Positions 19,953 through 29,933 of a stretch of 30,244 nt of DNA are shown one piece after another; position 1 is the first letter of the stretch, and each line of letters begins with the position of its first letter. The stretch is from Entamoeba invadens IP1 (lineage: Eukaryota; Evosea; Mastigamoebida; Endamoebidae). The notes under the pieces were generated by a model. It had not been told where the DNA came from and did not search any database. It saw only the letters and a list, made by a program, of their open reading frames with translations. The DNA lies in assembly GCF_000330505.1 (NCBI RefSeq), contig NW_004440302.1, positions 52,568 to 82,811 on the forward strand, read 5' to 3'. The translations under genes were made by a program, and so were the position numbers.

Positions 19953-20285
19953 TAAATTGATTTATCTTCCGTTGTTTAATACGTTTAATAATCATCAATC
20001 AATTGCTGAATGTCTAACATACCAATAATTTATTTATTATTTACTTTATTATCATTTACGGCGTGAGTCATTTTTAATTCTGAACGAAAAGTGACTTATT
20101 GAATCAACCGAGGGAATAGAGAAGAATACATTGGCTTCTTTGAAAAAAATGAATGAACGATTTAATTAAATGGTTGTGTCGAAGTTAAACATAGTTGAAC
20201 AAATGAATAATCTTTTATAAAAAATAATTATAATTAATAGATAGTAATAAACTAATTATTATAACTCACGTTAAATTGTTGTTAA

Positions 20286-20486
20286 TTCATACAATATACA
20301 ACACACGGTATTGGACAAAATCGGGTGTTTGCTCAAAACTTAAAAAATTGCCACGTCGGGGAATTCTTTGCTCCAAATTTAGAAGGTAATTTGAAGCGAA
20401 GAAATTGGAAAACAGAACAAAAATTAAACAGGGTTAAGTCATATAGTAAAACAAATAGTATATTGTTACTATTGATATATAGTTGA
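20286..20486 (+). pseudogene. Unidentified exon-like reading frame between two transposons
   Basis: In the spacer between the two DDE_1 elements (19953-20810), one plus-strand frame stays open for 66 codons between a TAA and a TGA. It contains GIGQNRVFAQNLKNCHVGEF followed by a Lys/Arg-rich part ending in LNRVKSYS. The middle (20305-20420) is distinctly GC-richer than its flanks. There is no ATG, so it would be an internal exon or relic. No family is recognised. The rest of the spacer is AT-rich with nothing visible. Confidence 0.35.
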
Positions 20487-20810
20487 ATCGTGGTATTTTA
20501 ATCTATTATCAATAAAACAATTAATTAGTATAATTAATAACAAATAATAGTTGTTATAAAAATAGTATTAATATATTATAAATTAATATAATCTACATTT
20601 TAATAGTTACATACATATAAATATAAACCTGAAACACAATTAATTATTAATTTATAAATTATCATTTATAAATTATTAATTATTTTTTGTAAATATTTAT
20701 ATTATTATAATATATTAACAATAAATTAAAACATATAATATGATAAAGTATAATGATGTTATATTATATAATATCGAATAATAAAAATTAACTTTAATTA
20801 AATTTAGTTA

Positions 20811-20877
20811 TAGTCATGGTAAAAAAGGTTGTTGAGTAAAAATGGTTGTTGATTGAATAAAGGTTCGGTTTATTTTT
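20811..20877 (+). repeat. Left TIR of the 20.8-24.2 kb DDE_1 element
   Basis: 67 nt identical to the reverse complement of 24174-24240. Weaker similarity (ATTTCAA...) continues for about 20 nt. It contains two GGTTGTTGA-type repeats. Confidence 0.95.
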
Positions 20878-21673
20878 ACATTTCAATAAAATTTACACTT
20901 ATAGTGTACCTTTAATTGAAGTTGTTTTCCCTTCAAACAGAACGAAAAAGAACATATTATTCAAATCAAAACGAAAAAAAAATAAATAGAAAATGAAGGG
21001 AAAAAAGATTTCTTCTCATTTATAAACAATAACAAAAAACAATAACAAAAAGATGATAAAAGTTTCAATTAGATGAATGCTCTAGTCAATGGCAAGAGTA
21101 TTTTATGCTTTAAACAAGTAAAAAGCCAATCATCAAAAGAAACGCTAAACCTATACGGTCAACACTTTCTGTATTAACAAAACGTAAACAAACTCCACAA
21201 TTCCACCTTTTTGACAACCAGTATTTGTTCAACTTAAGCAAATAAAGCTATCGATAAACACATTGAATAAAGAGAAATAAAAAAACAAACAATAATAAGC
21301 AGTCGTGAAAAAAAAGATTGTCGATGTTATAATAATTAAGGAAAATGCAGTTGTTACTTAAACGCGATTAAATAATAAAAAATATCAGTTTAATTGATCT
21401 GTTAAATATGTAAAAATCAGAGTTGATCTGTAAAAACTTAAAGGTTACAAGATGTCATAATTTGACAATTGTATTAAAAAGACGTTTTTAAAACCATATT
21501 TTTATTTTTTTAAACTTAAATAATATTAACAATGATTGAAGAATAAAAATAAATTTCATTTTAAATTCCTTTTGAACTTGTGTACTTTAATTAATCTTAC
21601 AGGTCAGCCCAACTTAAATTGAAATTATCAGAAAATAGTCAAAAAATAAATCAAACATAACACAAATTTTCAA
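20878..21673. other. Left interior of the younger DDE_1 element
   Basis: AT-rich noncoding DNA between the left TIR and the transposase stop codon, presumably the 3' flank of the transposase gene. No further gene is seen. Confidence 0.5.
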
Positions 21674-23347
21674 TCATTTTGAAGTGCCTTCGTTTTTATC
21701 AATGTTTAAGTTGCTTCTTCTTCCAGGAAAGGCAACGGGAACTACACAAACCTGTTCGCCCAAAAACTCTCGTATTCTGAAGGCATACTCCCTACAGTAG
21801 AAAATTCTGACATCATAAGTACCCTCTTTTTCTTTTACAATTGGCTTTTTTAAGTAACCACACATGTGAAAGGCTGAGGTGTTGTTGTTGTTTACGCAGG
21901 CAATTTTGAACGATTGGATGATTTCAACGACTCTTTTTGTGACCATACAAACAGACAACTCTTCCAACTTAGCAGCATCTATTGCACCATCTTGATCCTT
22001 GAGTTCTAAAATTTCCATTTTTCTTTGCTTTGTAGCTTTCTTGACTTCATCTTCAACATCATCCTTTTGAGACATAACACCAACGGGGTACTTCATACCA
22101 ACAAGTCGAGAAACTACCGAAGAACCCATTGCTCTCTATATGTCAATAACAATAAAAGAAAAGTAAACATGTTAACAAGACTTATAAAGGCTTTGAATAA
22201 TAATATTATTTCAGTAATTTCTCTCATAATAAAAAACAAACTTTTTGAACGCCAAATATGACGACGTCCAGTGGCTGAGACAAGTGGCTACTGTGTGGGC
22301 ACAATAATAATAAAGCCACTTTATTTTCGAACAGCCACTTTCTAGCACCGTCTTTAATGTGGCTAACACAGTTGTCTTGTATTAAAACCGCCCATTCTTG
22401 TGGGCAATTTTTTCTTCTTAATTCCAGTTCTGGTTTAAGACATCTTTCAAGCCACAACGTGTATATGTCTTCCGTAAAGAAGGATTTTCGTTGATATGCA
22501 ATTTCAACATCATCTCTGTCTATGTATCTGTCGATTTCATTTTTCATTGTCAAGTTTGATAATATGATCATTGGTTTCAGCGTGGTGTTGTTGGCAAATA
22601 TTCCTGCAATCAGTGTTATGCGTTTTTGAGAGCGATCAACAGAGTAAGAGTTGGTGTAGTCATAGTTGTCGTCAACATAAAAGTTGCTCCTTTTTGAGTC
22701 CACAAATGGACAATAACCACTTTCGTCCATGTTGATAAGGAGGGAGGGTTTAACTCCATTCAAATGGACAACTCTTTCGCCGGCATATTGTTTGTCATTG
22801 TTCAACAAATCAACAGCTCTAGTTTCATAGCTTCTTAACTCATATTTACTCAGCTCAGCTCTCTCTTTATCCATTGGTTTTGCAATCTTCTTAATTAAAC
22901 CCTCCCTTCTCAAACTGTTTGCGATGGTTCTTTTTGATACTTTCTTCCCAACAACTCCTTCTACAACATTTCCCATCTCTTTAGTGGTAATTGGTTTGGT
23001 GGTGTTTTGTCTTTCTCGAATTGTTTCTAACAACAACGGCATCCTCGATTGATTAATTTCTCGTTTTCTTCCAGACTTCCCTTCGACATCGTCATACAAG
23101 TTGTTGAGGCGGGCCGTCGAGGGTGAGACACCCAACACTTTGGCTTTCGTTTCAATTGAAACCTTTTCAAGCCATTTTTCACTTCTCAACAATTTCATTT
23201 GTTGTTGGAGTGTTAGACATTCCATGATTTCTGTTGCATGGGTTTCACAGAAATCTAATAAATCACAGCCACAACCTGATTTGGTACTGTGGCGCAACAC
23301 GCTCAAATCCAATTTTTTGAAGCGGGGTTTCGCTGTGGTTTGGACAT
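21674..23347 (-). CDS. pogo/Tigger-like DDE_1 transposase, two exons, about 510 aa
   Basis: Exon 1 ends at 22242 and exon 2 runs from 22135 to 21674; splicing joins GVQK to RAMGSSVV in frame. A helix-turn-helix N-terminal region includes KAKVLGVSPSTA, KREINQSRMPLLLETI and KVSKRTIANSLRREGL. The catalytic triad motifs are LLINMDESGYC, AVLIQDNCVSH and HSSHLSQPLDVVIFG. Exon 2 supplies the C-terminal tail, with TSAFHMCGYLKKP and a basic GRRSN near the end. The enzyme would excise and reinsert the element at TA. The first 30 codons or so have no in-frame ATG. An ATG at 23347 (MSKPQRNPASK) is out of frame by one base at a run of six A (23313-23318 on the plus strand), so a one-base deletion or sequencing error is likely there. 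The frame without that ATG opens at about 23375. Confidence 0.85.
22136..22241 (-). other. Spliceosomal intron in the transposase gene (106 nt)
   Basis: On the minus strand it starts GTTTGT and ends ATATAG, the Entamoeba intron consensus. It is very AT-rich. Removing it joins the last lysine codon of exon 1 to AGA GCA ATG in exon 2 without changing frame and restores a full-length DDE_1 protein. Without splicing, translation stops at a TGA (22224-22226) six codons into the intron. Confidence 0.85.
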
Positions 23348-24173
23348 GATTATTGAGTTCTGAAACCAGCTGTATTTATTAATTTTATTATAATTAATGG
23401 TTAAATTTATTAATAATTATAATTTGAAGTGTTTCGAAAAATTGTTTTTATTCTTTCCTAATAATTTGACATCTAATCGCAATATATATTTATAAAATTT
23501 GGGTGATTTCCTGTTTTTTTTATGTAGCAATTGACTCTTTATTTTCTATTTTTCATGTTATCAAGAAAATAAATTTAAAAAACGATTGTGTGACCATAAC
23601 TTTGATACTCAAGATTGTGTATAGTTTGCTTCCAATACAAATGTTGTTTGTAATAAAGAGGAGTACTCAATTTTAACAAAAATATATTTTTTCAATTACA
23701 TTTCTTATTTTACTCAAAAAATGAAAGGGGGTGAAAAAAAGCATTTTCATTTTCTTTTTTTGATAAACAACAATGATTATGTATAATGTAATATCTAGAA
23801 TGTTCAATAAACAGCTCTTAATGTTATAAAATTGACAACTAATTGTCATACTGTCAATTATCGTTTTTATGATTATCCTTGTTTGTGTTCTATTTTTCGA
23901 ACATGGTGAAAAAAAGCACCATCATTTTTTCAGAAACTATATTAACTATATTGAACTATACTTGTTTTTCGAATTACAAAAAAACAATTTTCGATTCAAA
24001 ATTGAAAATGTTATACATTTTATAAAATCAACACACAAAAATGTTGAGATTGAGAAGAAAACAATTAGTTTTAAAAATACACTCCTTTGTTATAAATAGT
24101 TTTATTTGCTCAAAAACATATTTTCAATATTATTTCAATGATGCGAAGAAATTTGTAACTTTTCTTGAAATAC
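23348..24173. other. Right interior of the younger DDE_1 element (upstream of the transposase)
   Basis: AT-rich. Presumably holds the transposase promoter. Two related patches (23728-23760 and 23903-23935) share GTGAAAAAAAGCA next to a T-rich stretch, a possible subterminal repeat. The 76-codon plus-strand frame at 23869-24099 lacks any recognisable motif. Confidence 0.4.
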
Positions 24174-24240
24174 AAAAATAAACCGAACCTTTATTCAATC
24201 AACAACCATTTTTACTCAACAACCTTTTTTACCATGACTA
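24174..24240 (-). repeat. Right TIR of the 20.8-24.2 kb DDE_1 element
   Basis: Reverse-complement partner of 20811-20877, perfect over 67 nt, followed by TA. Confidence 0.95.
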
Positions 24241-24389
24241 TAGTCAAAAAAGTAGTAGTGGAATATCGCTTATACAGCGTTTACCTTTCAGTCGGCTCTT
24301 TCAAAGCAATATTCCAAATTAAAATGATGTTAAGATATTTTGAAATTTATTTGTCTATTATTCTAAAATTATATTTTTTTAACTTATAT

Positions 24390-25058
24390 ATGACCTCTCC
24401 ATGTGGATTTGAAATTATATTTGATAGTCTTTCTGAAGAAGACAAACTCAAAAATTTATAATTGATTAGAAATCAAATTAACCTCTATATTGAACATAAC
24501 CCAAATAAGTATAATTATTATATTTTCGACACAAATGAAAAAGCTAAAGACAGATTTATACATAAAAATTTTTGTTTAGTTAAAAGTTGGGATACATTTG
24601 TTAAAATATGACTTACATTAGTTTTATTCAATCATTGTACTATAGATCAAAAGACTAAAATAAAGTTAATTCGAAATAATTAATCTTTATTCTATAATTA
24701 TATAATTTATTTACTTATAATTGACAGATTTGAAACCCTTTATTGAAAAAAAATCAAATTTATCAGTTTAAATGAATATGCAAATATTATTAAATCTATA
24801 TGTAAACACATTACATTAATCAATGATCATAAAACTGATCTTTATTACGATTGTTTTACCAAAAATATATATGTTGTATCTAATTTTTCAATAAATATTT
24901 TAAAACCTAGAAGTTACAACAATTAAAAAACTAAATCTCCTTATTATACTTTATATGATAAATACAATGTTAAATTCTATTTTACATTATCATGTCTAGA
25001 TAAAATTTGTACTGAAAAAACTAAACAATTATAAAAAGAATTATTTAATAAGGTTTAA
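24390..25058 (+). pseudogene. Decayed or recoded unidentified gene, 222 codons in one frame
   Basis: A single frame from ATG at 24390 (MTSPCGFEIIFDSLSEED) stays recognisably coding to TAA at 25056, with no frameshift. It is interrupted by TAA at 24459, TGA at 24609, TAA at 24681, TGA at 24744, and TAA at 24924 and 25032. Segments between stops look like real protein: INLYIEHNPNKYNYYIFD, FISLNEYANIIKSICKHI and KSPYYTLYDKYNVKF. Six stops in 222 codons is far below chance for DNA this AT-rich. Codon use is strongly A/T-ending, Asn/Lys/Ile/Tyr-rich and unlike the TMK gene, suggesting foreign origin. No family is recognised. It converges on, and slightly overlaps, the minus-strand frame ending at 25045. 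Confidence 0.5.
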
Positions 25059-25421
25059 TTAAATTTTCAATATTTAATTTATTTACAGTTACATAATGTT
25101 CTAATATTGGAATAATCTTATTTTCAATATATTTTTAGTATTATTTAATTCATCTTGTAATTCTTTTATTTTTAAATTGTGTTCATTATTATTTTTATCT
25201 AATTCTTCATTTAATCTCTTTTCTCCAATTCTAATTCTTTTTTTAATTAATTGTTGTTTACCTTTAATTTTACAAAAGATGAAACCTTTAATTTAAATAC
25301 TAGCATTTAAATCTTTAGTATCAATATAATTTACATCTGGATGTTTAACAATATATCTTTTTATTTCTTTAAGACATCGTTTTAATTCTTTTTTATCTTC
25401 AATATTATACTTTTTAATCAT
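25045..25421 (-). pseudogene. Decayed small coiled-coil-like gene in the same island
   Basis: From ATG at 25421 the frame reads MIKKYNIEDKKELKRCLKEI, then HPDVNYIDTKDLNASI, an in-frame TAA, and IKGFIFCKIKGKQQLIKKRI. A charged heptad-like stretch (EELDKNNNEHNLKIKELQDE) follows. A one-base frameshift near 25125 leads into an open frame, YIENKIIPILEHYVTVNKLN, ending at TAA 25045. The whole would be about 125 aa, lysine-rich and predicted coiled-coil in its second half. No family is recognised. Composition matches the flanking decayed frames, so they were probably acquired together. Confidence 0.5.
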
Positions 25422-25593
25422 TTCTTTAATTGTTTTTATATGGTCAATTTATTATTGTAAAAATACCAAAAATAACATATTGGGATATATATTGGTTTAA
25501 TAATTGTTTAATATTGGATTAATATATGTTTTATAAACAAATATGTTTAATTTTTAATTAATTAAACTTCTCATTTATAGGGATATTATATGT

Positions 25594-26034
25594 TTAAAAT
25601 TTTATAGTTTTTTTCATTTTTTCATTTCAACATATTCCATCTATTGAATAATTAAATCTAACTTTACTTTCTGCGAAATCAAATGTAAATACTTCTTGAT
25701 TCATTAATGCTTCATAAAATTTCATAATATCTCCATAATATTTTTCATTACAAAGTTTAATAACATTTTCATCTGATATTCCTTTACATCTAAAATGATA
25801 ATCGATAATTCCATATTCATTTGTTAATTTATCACAATAAATATTTTTAGAAACAATTCTACTTTATAAACTTTATGATTCTTTTCCGTTAATTTTTTTA
25901 AAATCATTATTCATTTTACCTAAAGCATTACCTTGTAATTTTCTATTATATTTTTCTCTAAATAATTGACATAATTTATCATATTCATTAGCTAAAATAT
26001 GTGTACTACCAGTGCAAGGTGAGGCAAGTCCCAT
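25594..26034 (-). pseudogene. Decayed fragment, tentatively C-terminal part of a Maverick/virus-type B-family DNA polymerase
   Basis: One minus-strand frame of 146 codons from ATG at 26034, with two TAA codons close together (25870-25880 region), one TGA near the end, and a final TAA at 25594. Readable segments are STHILANEYDKLCQLFREKY, then SRIVSKNIYCDKLTNEYGII and DYHFRCKGIS, then NQEVFTFDFAESKVRFNYSI. The SK-x2-YCDKL...DYHxRxKGI arrangement resembles the block after the polymerase C motif in protein-primed B-family polymerases of Mavericks/Polintons and related viruses. CTGSTH at the front could be a degraded version of that D-T-D-S motif. This assignment rests on pattern memory only. The rest of such a polymerase is absent. 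Mavericks are known in E. invadens. Confidence 0.35.
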
Positions 26035-26272
26035 GTTAAATCCTGACAATTTGCCAAAAGTGCATCCTTAAATTAAAAATATGAGCATTAAATTGAAAAA
26101 AAGAAAATTATGACCAAATTATTTGACAAAAAAAAAGAAAATTTTTGTTTTTTTTTCAAACATCAATTTTTTCTTTATTTTAACAAATTTATTAATTCAA
26201 ACATAGTTAAGTTACTATAAAATTATACTATAAAATATTTTTCAATCAAAAAATAATATAATTTTTAATTTA

Positions 26273-26329
26273 GTGTTTTATTTCGTATATTAAGTTTAAT
26301 TAGTCGGGGAAAACGACCAAATAAAACAC
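26273..26329. repeat. Nested stem-loop
   Basis: Outer arms GTGTTTTATTT (26273-26283) and AAATAAAACAC (26319-26329) are perfectly complementary over 11 nt. Inside, GTCG (26303-26306) pairs with CGAC (26314-26317). It is unusual as an ordered two-level inverted repeat next to the decayed island; the function is unknown. Confidence 0.55.
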
Positions 26330-26486
26330 CCTATTATATAAAAAATCAAAAGAAAAGGAAGAATTATCCCGATTTTAAGCATATATTAATCCTATTAAAT
26401 AATCCCATAAGAACAAGTTCTCAATTTGTAATAGTTTATTGTAAATAGTATATTATATTATATACAAAAAATATTATGTTTATATA

Positions 26487-27063
26487 CAGGGTATCCCAAA
26501 TTACTATGGATGTGCCAAATCTTTTTAGGCCACAAAATCGGGTCGCAACTCTTAAAAATAGAGCATTTTATAAATAAACAGACAAATTTTATTTTTTTTC
26601 GAACAAATAAATTGTTAAATATTATTCAATTAATTAACAGATCAGTTCCAAAATTAAAACATGTTAAAAATACGACATCTAGATTATTTTTAGAAATACA
26701 AACTGGAATGAAACAATTTTTAATTATTACACAAAAATTTATTTTGAATAAAACAAATAACTTCAAAACAACACAAATAACTTCTTACAACACAGAAATT
26801 ATTTCTGACTTCTTTGATTTCTAAAAACCACATTCTTGAATCCACTTTATTTTACAATTTAACATTTTTATTTATTATTGTCTTTGTTTTTGAACAAACT
26901 TATCTTTTTGAATTTACAACTTCAGTTTCACTTGACACACTTTTTTAACCCATCATTTGAACATTCAAACCAATTAGCAGACATCACCAATTTAAAATTC
27001 AAAAATTAATAAACGCATACAGCATGATATTGTAAATAAGTTGACAAATATTGTAATATCCTG
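26487..27063. mobile_element. Candidate short nonautonomous TA-targeted element
   Basis: CAGGGTATCCCAA at 26487 and the reverse complement of 27051-27063 (CAGGATATTACAA) match at 10 of 13 positions, and both ends are flanked by TA. The 577-nt interior holds a 104-codon plus-strand frame (26510-26824) without a recognisable motif, and AT-rich DNA. TIR-like starts of this type are common in Tc1/mariner elements, but the match is short enough to be chance. Confidence 0.25.
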
Positions 27064-27160
27064 TACATGAGTTCAATATAATGTAGTTATTTAGAAAAAT
27101 ATTTTTATTCAATTTTTGTTCGAAATTGCAGACACAATAGTTGAATAAAATGATTAATGA

Positions 27161-27301
27161 TGTCGTGATGATAATTTGCTTTTGTTGTTTTTAACAATAT
27201 TTTATGAGCATGGTCTTGCGCCGATAATAAATGAGTACTTGATTGACATCAATACCCATTTTAGTGGAACAATTCCTTTGACTTTCGACAATGAAAATTA
27301 A
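27161..27301 (+). pseudogene. Short unidentified coding relic
   Basis: A 46-codon open stretch between a TGA and a TAA. It reads FYEHGLAPIINEYLIDINTH and then FSGTIPLTFDNEN, in DNA locally less AT-rich than its flanks. No ATG begins it. It may be a lone exon or relic; no family is recognised. Confidence 0.3.
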
Positions 27302-29769
27302 GTGAAAGTTTATTTAAATAGTCCTTTATGACTTTGATTTTTGTTTTTGATTCAGAAAAACCGATAGCATAAGTTTTCTGATAATCAACTTTTTCGGGGT
27401 ATTTTATTAGTGCAAAAAGAGGGAAAGTTTAATTAAAAAAGTGGGAAAATAATGTTGGAAAATGTTTGTTTTTTTGACTTTAACTGTTATGTTGTTTTAT
27501 ATTTTATATTTTTTCTGATAATTCGATTTTCTGGTTATTAACAAAAAAAGAATCAAAACATACGAAATTTTGAATTGATAATTTAAATTGAATATTGACT
27601 GCTTCCGATATATTTTTAACATTTAGATATTATATGTTTTCTTGTTTAAAGTTGTATTTTTTACAGCATGAAACATCTAAAAACAACATTGGCATACAAA
27701 AAACGAAAAACATACAAGAGATTAAAAACTTATTTTTTTGTTAAAAAGTTGAATTAAATTTTAGAAATCTTTTATCAACACATAATTAAAATAGTTGAAC
27801 TTCACATGGTAAAAAATTGATGCTTAAAAACATTTTGTAATATGTTATGACCATTACAGTTGTTCAATTTTTAAGGTTTTTAATATTTTTAATAAATTTT
27901 TTTACAGCCAACAAGTAAATTACTAAATTTTGATGTTACACATGTCTAAACAAATATAAAAACTCTTGATTCGCCTCGTTGTTGAAATTAAAAAAAAGCA
28001 AATTAAAAATATTTCTTTAAGATTATTATCATTATAAAGTTTGAAGTTTCAGTGTTTTAAATTGTTGAATATGTACAGTAAAATCTGTTTTTAATCAAAT
28101 ACATTTAAATATAAATCAAATGAAAAATAACTCGTTGTTTATCATAGAAATTCAATTTTAAATACATTTTTTCTTGTATTATTTTATTATTACAGTTCTT
28201 CTTAAAACATTTTCACGGAATTCAAATACATAAAATAGTTAACATGCCATGGTTAAAGTAATTGCATTTTTTTAATGACGATTTCATGGACTTAATAAAA
28301 ATAGCATACATTTTAAGGATGTTTTTTAGTCAAATAATAAACATTATATACAACAATTTAAAAAGTTTATAAATTAAATTATTCACAAATAACTTAAATG
28401 TGATATATAAAACGAATAGTCACAACTAAAATGTTTTTATATTATTGCTGGAAAATAATCAACACAAATTGTTTTTGGTTTGAACAATTGTTATCTGTTT
28501 TTAAGCTTTTTTATATATTTTAATATTCAAAAATTTTAATAATAATTTAAAATATATAATTTGTTTTTACAATAGAAAATATTTTCAAACAACACAATGA
28601 AAAAAACAATTTATAATTAGGTATGATCATTAAATGTAATATTTACTTAAGTTGTTGAAATATTAATTATAACTAAATTGAATTGATATAGTCTTTTTAT
28701 GGATAACAACTAAGTGACAATTTAGTTTTAAAATATAAATTCTATGATATATTATAAAAAAGCGTATTGTAATGATTGACCAATAATTATCATTTTCCAC
28801 GTTTTTATCTCTTCAAAAATAGAAACCAAAAATTTGTGATACATTTAAGAATTTTGTTTTAACCCCCTTTAAACGAAAATTACAAACTAAGTTTTTAAAA
28901 AGAATAACAACCACAACTTAAATAATTCAAAACTGAATGTATGATCATTTTATGTTAACAATAATTTAATGATAATTATTATAATATACGAATATCTTTT
29001 ATATTTTCTGAAAATGTTACTTATTTGTTTTGTTTTAATTTGAAATACATTATTCAATCAACTTAATAGTTTTTTGTCTTTTCAATTCCAAAATTAACTT
29101 TATGTGAAAACTTTTTTATAATCAAAATATTAAATTCTTATTTTTGTTTGACTTTAGATCACATAACAGATAAAAAAATAAATACATATATTTGTTTTTC
29201 ATTCAAAAAATTTTTCAAATAATATTTTACATTTGGTTAAAAAAAATATTATGTCTCCATGTGATAACAAATGTATTATTTTTATTTGTTTGACATTTTT
29301 ATTAATAAAACACACTAACAACAATTTACAATTTAATATATCAACATTAATATAGATTATAAAATAACTTTAAATGACAATTATTAATGAATTTTTAGCT
29401 ATTTTCAACATTTTCATTATCATTTAAAATGTTTTAATGAAGCCAAATTGGAATTTATTCAAATTATAATTATATTAAAAACTAATTTTGAACAAAAATA
29501 AAAACACATTTATAATTTATTTTCTTTGTTGTTTCAAATTCAAACATATTAAACATTTAAATGATAAAACAAGTGTTTTTAATAGATCAATTGAATGGTT
29601 ATATATATAATATGTTTCTTTTTATTCTTTTTGTACTTTTTAAATTGAAAAGGAAAAATAAAAACTTGTTTAAAAGAAAAAAGTTGAAAAAAATATTAAA
29701 ATAAAAAACTAAATGTTTAATGTAATTTTCAAAAAAAGTTGTTTAAAATTGAAAAAGAAAGAATACACC
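27302..29769. other. AT-rich intergenic stretch, no gene seen
   Basis: Very AT-rich with no convincing reading frame. Two patches near 27379 and 27514 share TCTGATAAT followed by a T-rich stretch, weakly reminiscent of pogo subterminal repeats. Nothing else is supported. Confidence 0.5.
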
Positions 29770-29933
29770 AAAACCTCTCATTAGTAGATTAACTGGGAAA
29801 ATAAAACCCTTCAATAATGGTTATGAAATACTTTATTTCCTTTACCCTCAATAAGTTTTATTATAGTTTTGATTTGCTGAAATGTTTCTTTAAGAGAGGT
29901 TTCTAATTGGGTGATTTGTTAATGAGAGGTTTT
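29770..29933. mobile_element. Candidate miniature inverted-repeat element (MITE), 164 nt
   Basis: AAAACCTCTCATTA (29770-29783) and its exact reverse complement (29920-29933) bracket a 136-nt interior. Similarity continues inward with mainly transition differences. A further GAGAGGTTT copy lies at 29894-29902. CCTCTCATTA-type repeats are seen at termini of pogo/Tigger elements. No clear TA duplication abuts the visible arms, so the ends may lie a few bases outward. Confidence 0.45.

Larger units (their letters stand above)
20811..24240 (-). mobile_element. Young pogo/Tigger-like (DDE_1) DNA transposon with intron-containing transposase
   Basis: A 3.43-kb element with TIRs that are perfect over 67 nt, beginning TAGTCATGGTAAAAAAGG, and flanked by TA at 20809-20810 and 24241-24242. 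It carries one minus-strand DDE_1 transposase gene with a 106-nt intron. Both this element and the one at 15384 start with TAGT and use TA targets, but their TIRs and proteins differ, so they belong to separate families. Perfect TIRs suggest recent insertion. Confidence 0.9.

Noticed and set aside
23869..24099. 76-codon plus-strand ORF inside the DDE_1 element
   Set aside because: No recognisable motif, and it lies upstream of the transposase on the other strand; likely chance.
24165..24461. 98-codon ORF spanning the right TIR of the DDE_1 element
   Set aside because: Its start lies inside the transposon TIR. Only the part after 24390 looks coding and belongs to the decayed island frame.
26510..26824. 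104-codon plus-strand ORF
   Set aside because: Low-complexity Lys/Asn/Ile/Phe composition expected of chance frames in AT-rich DNA; no motif.
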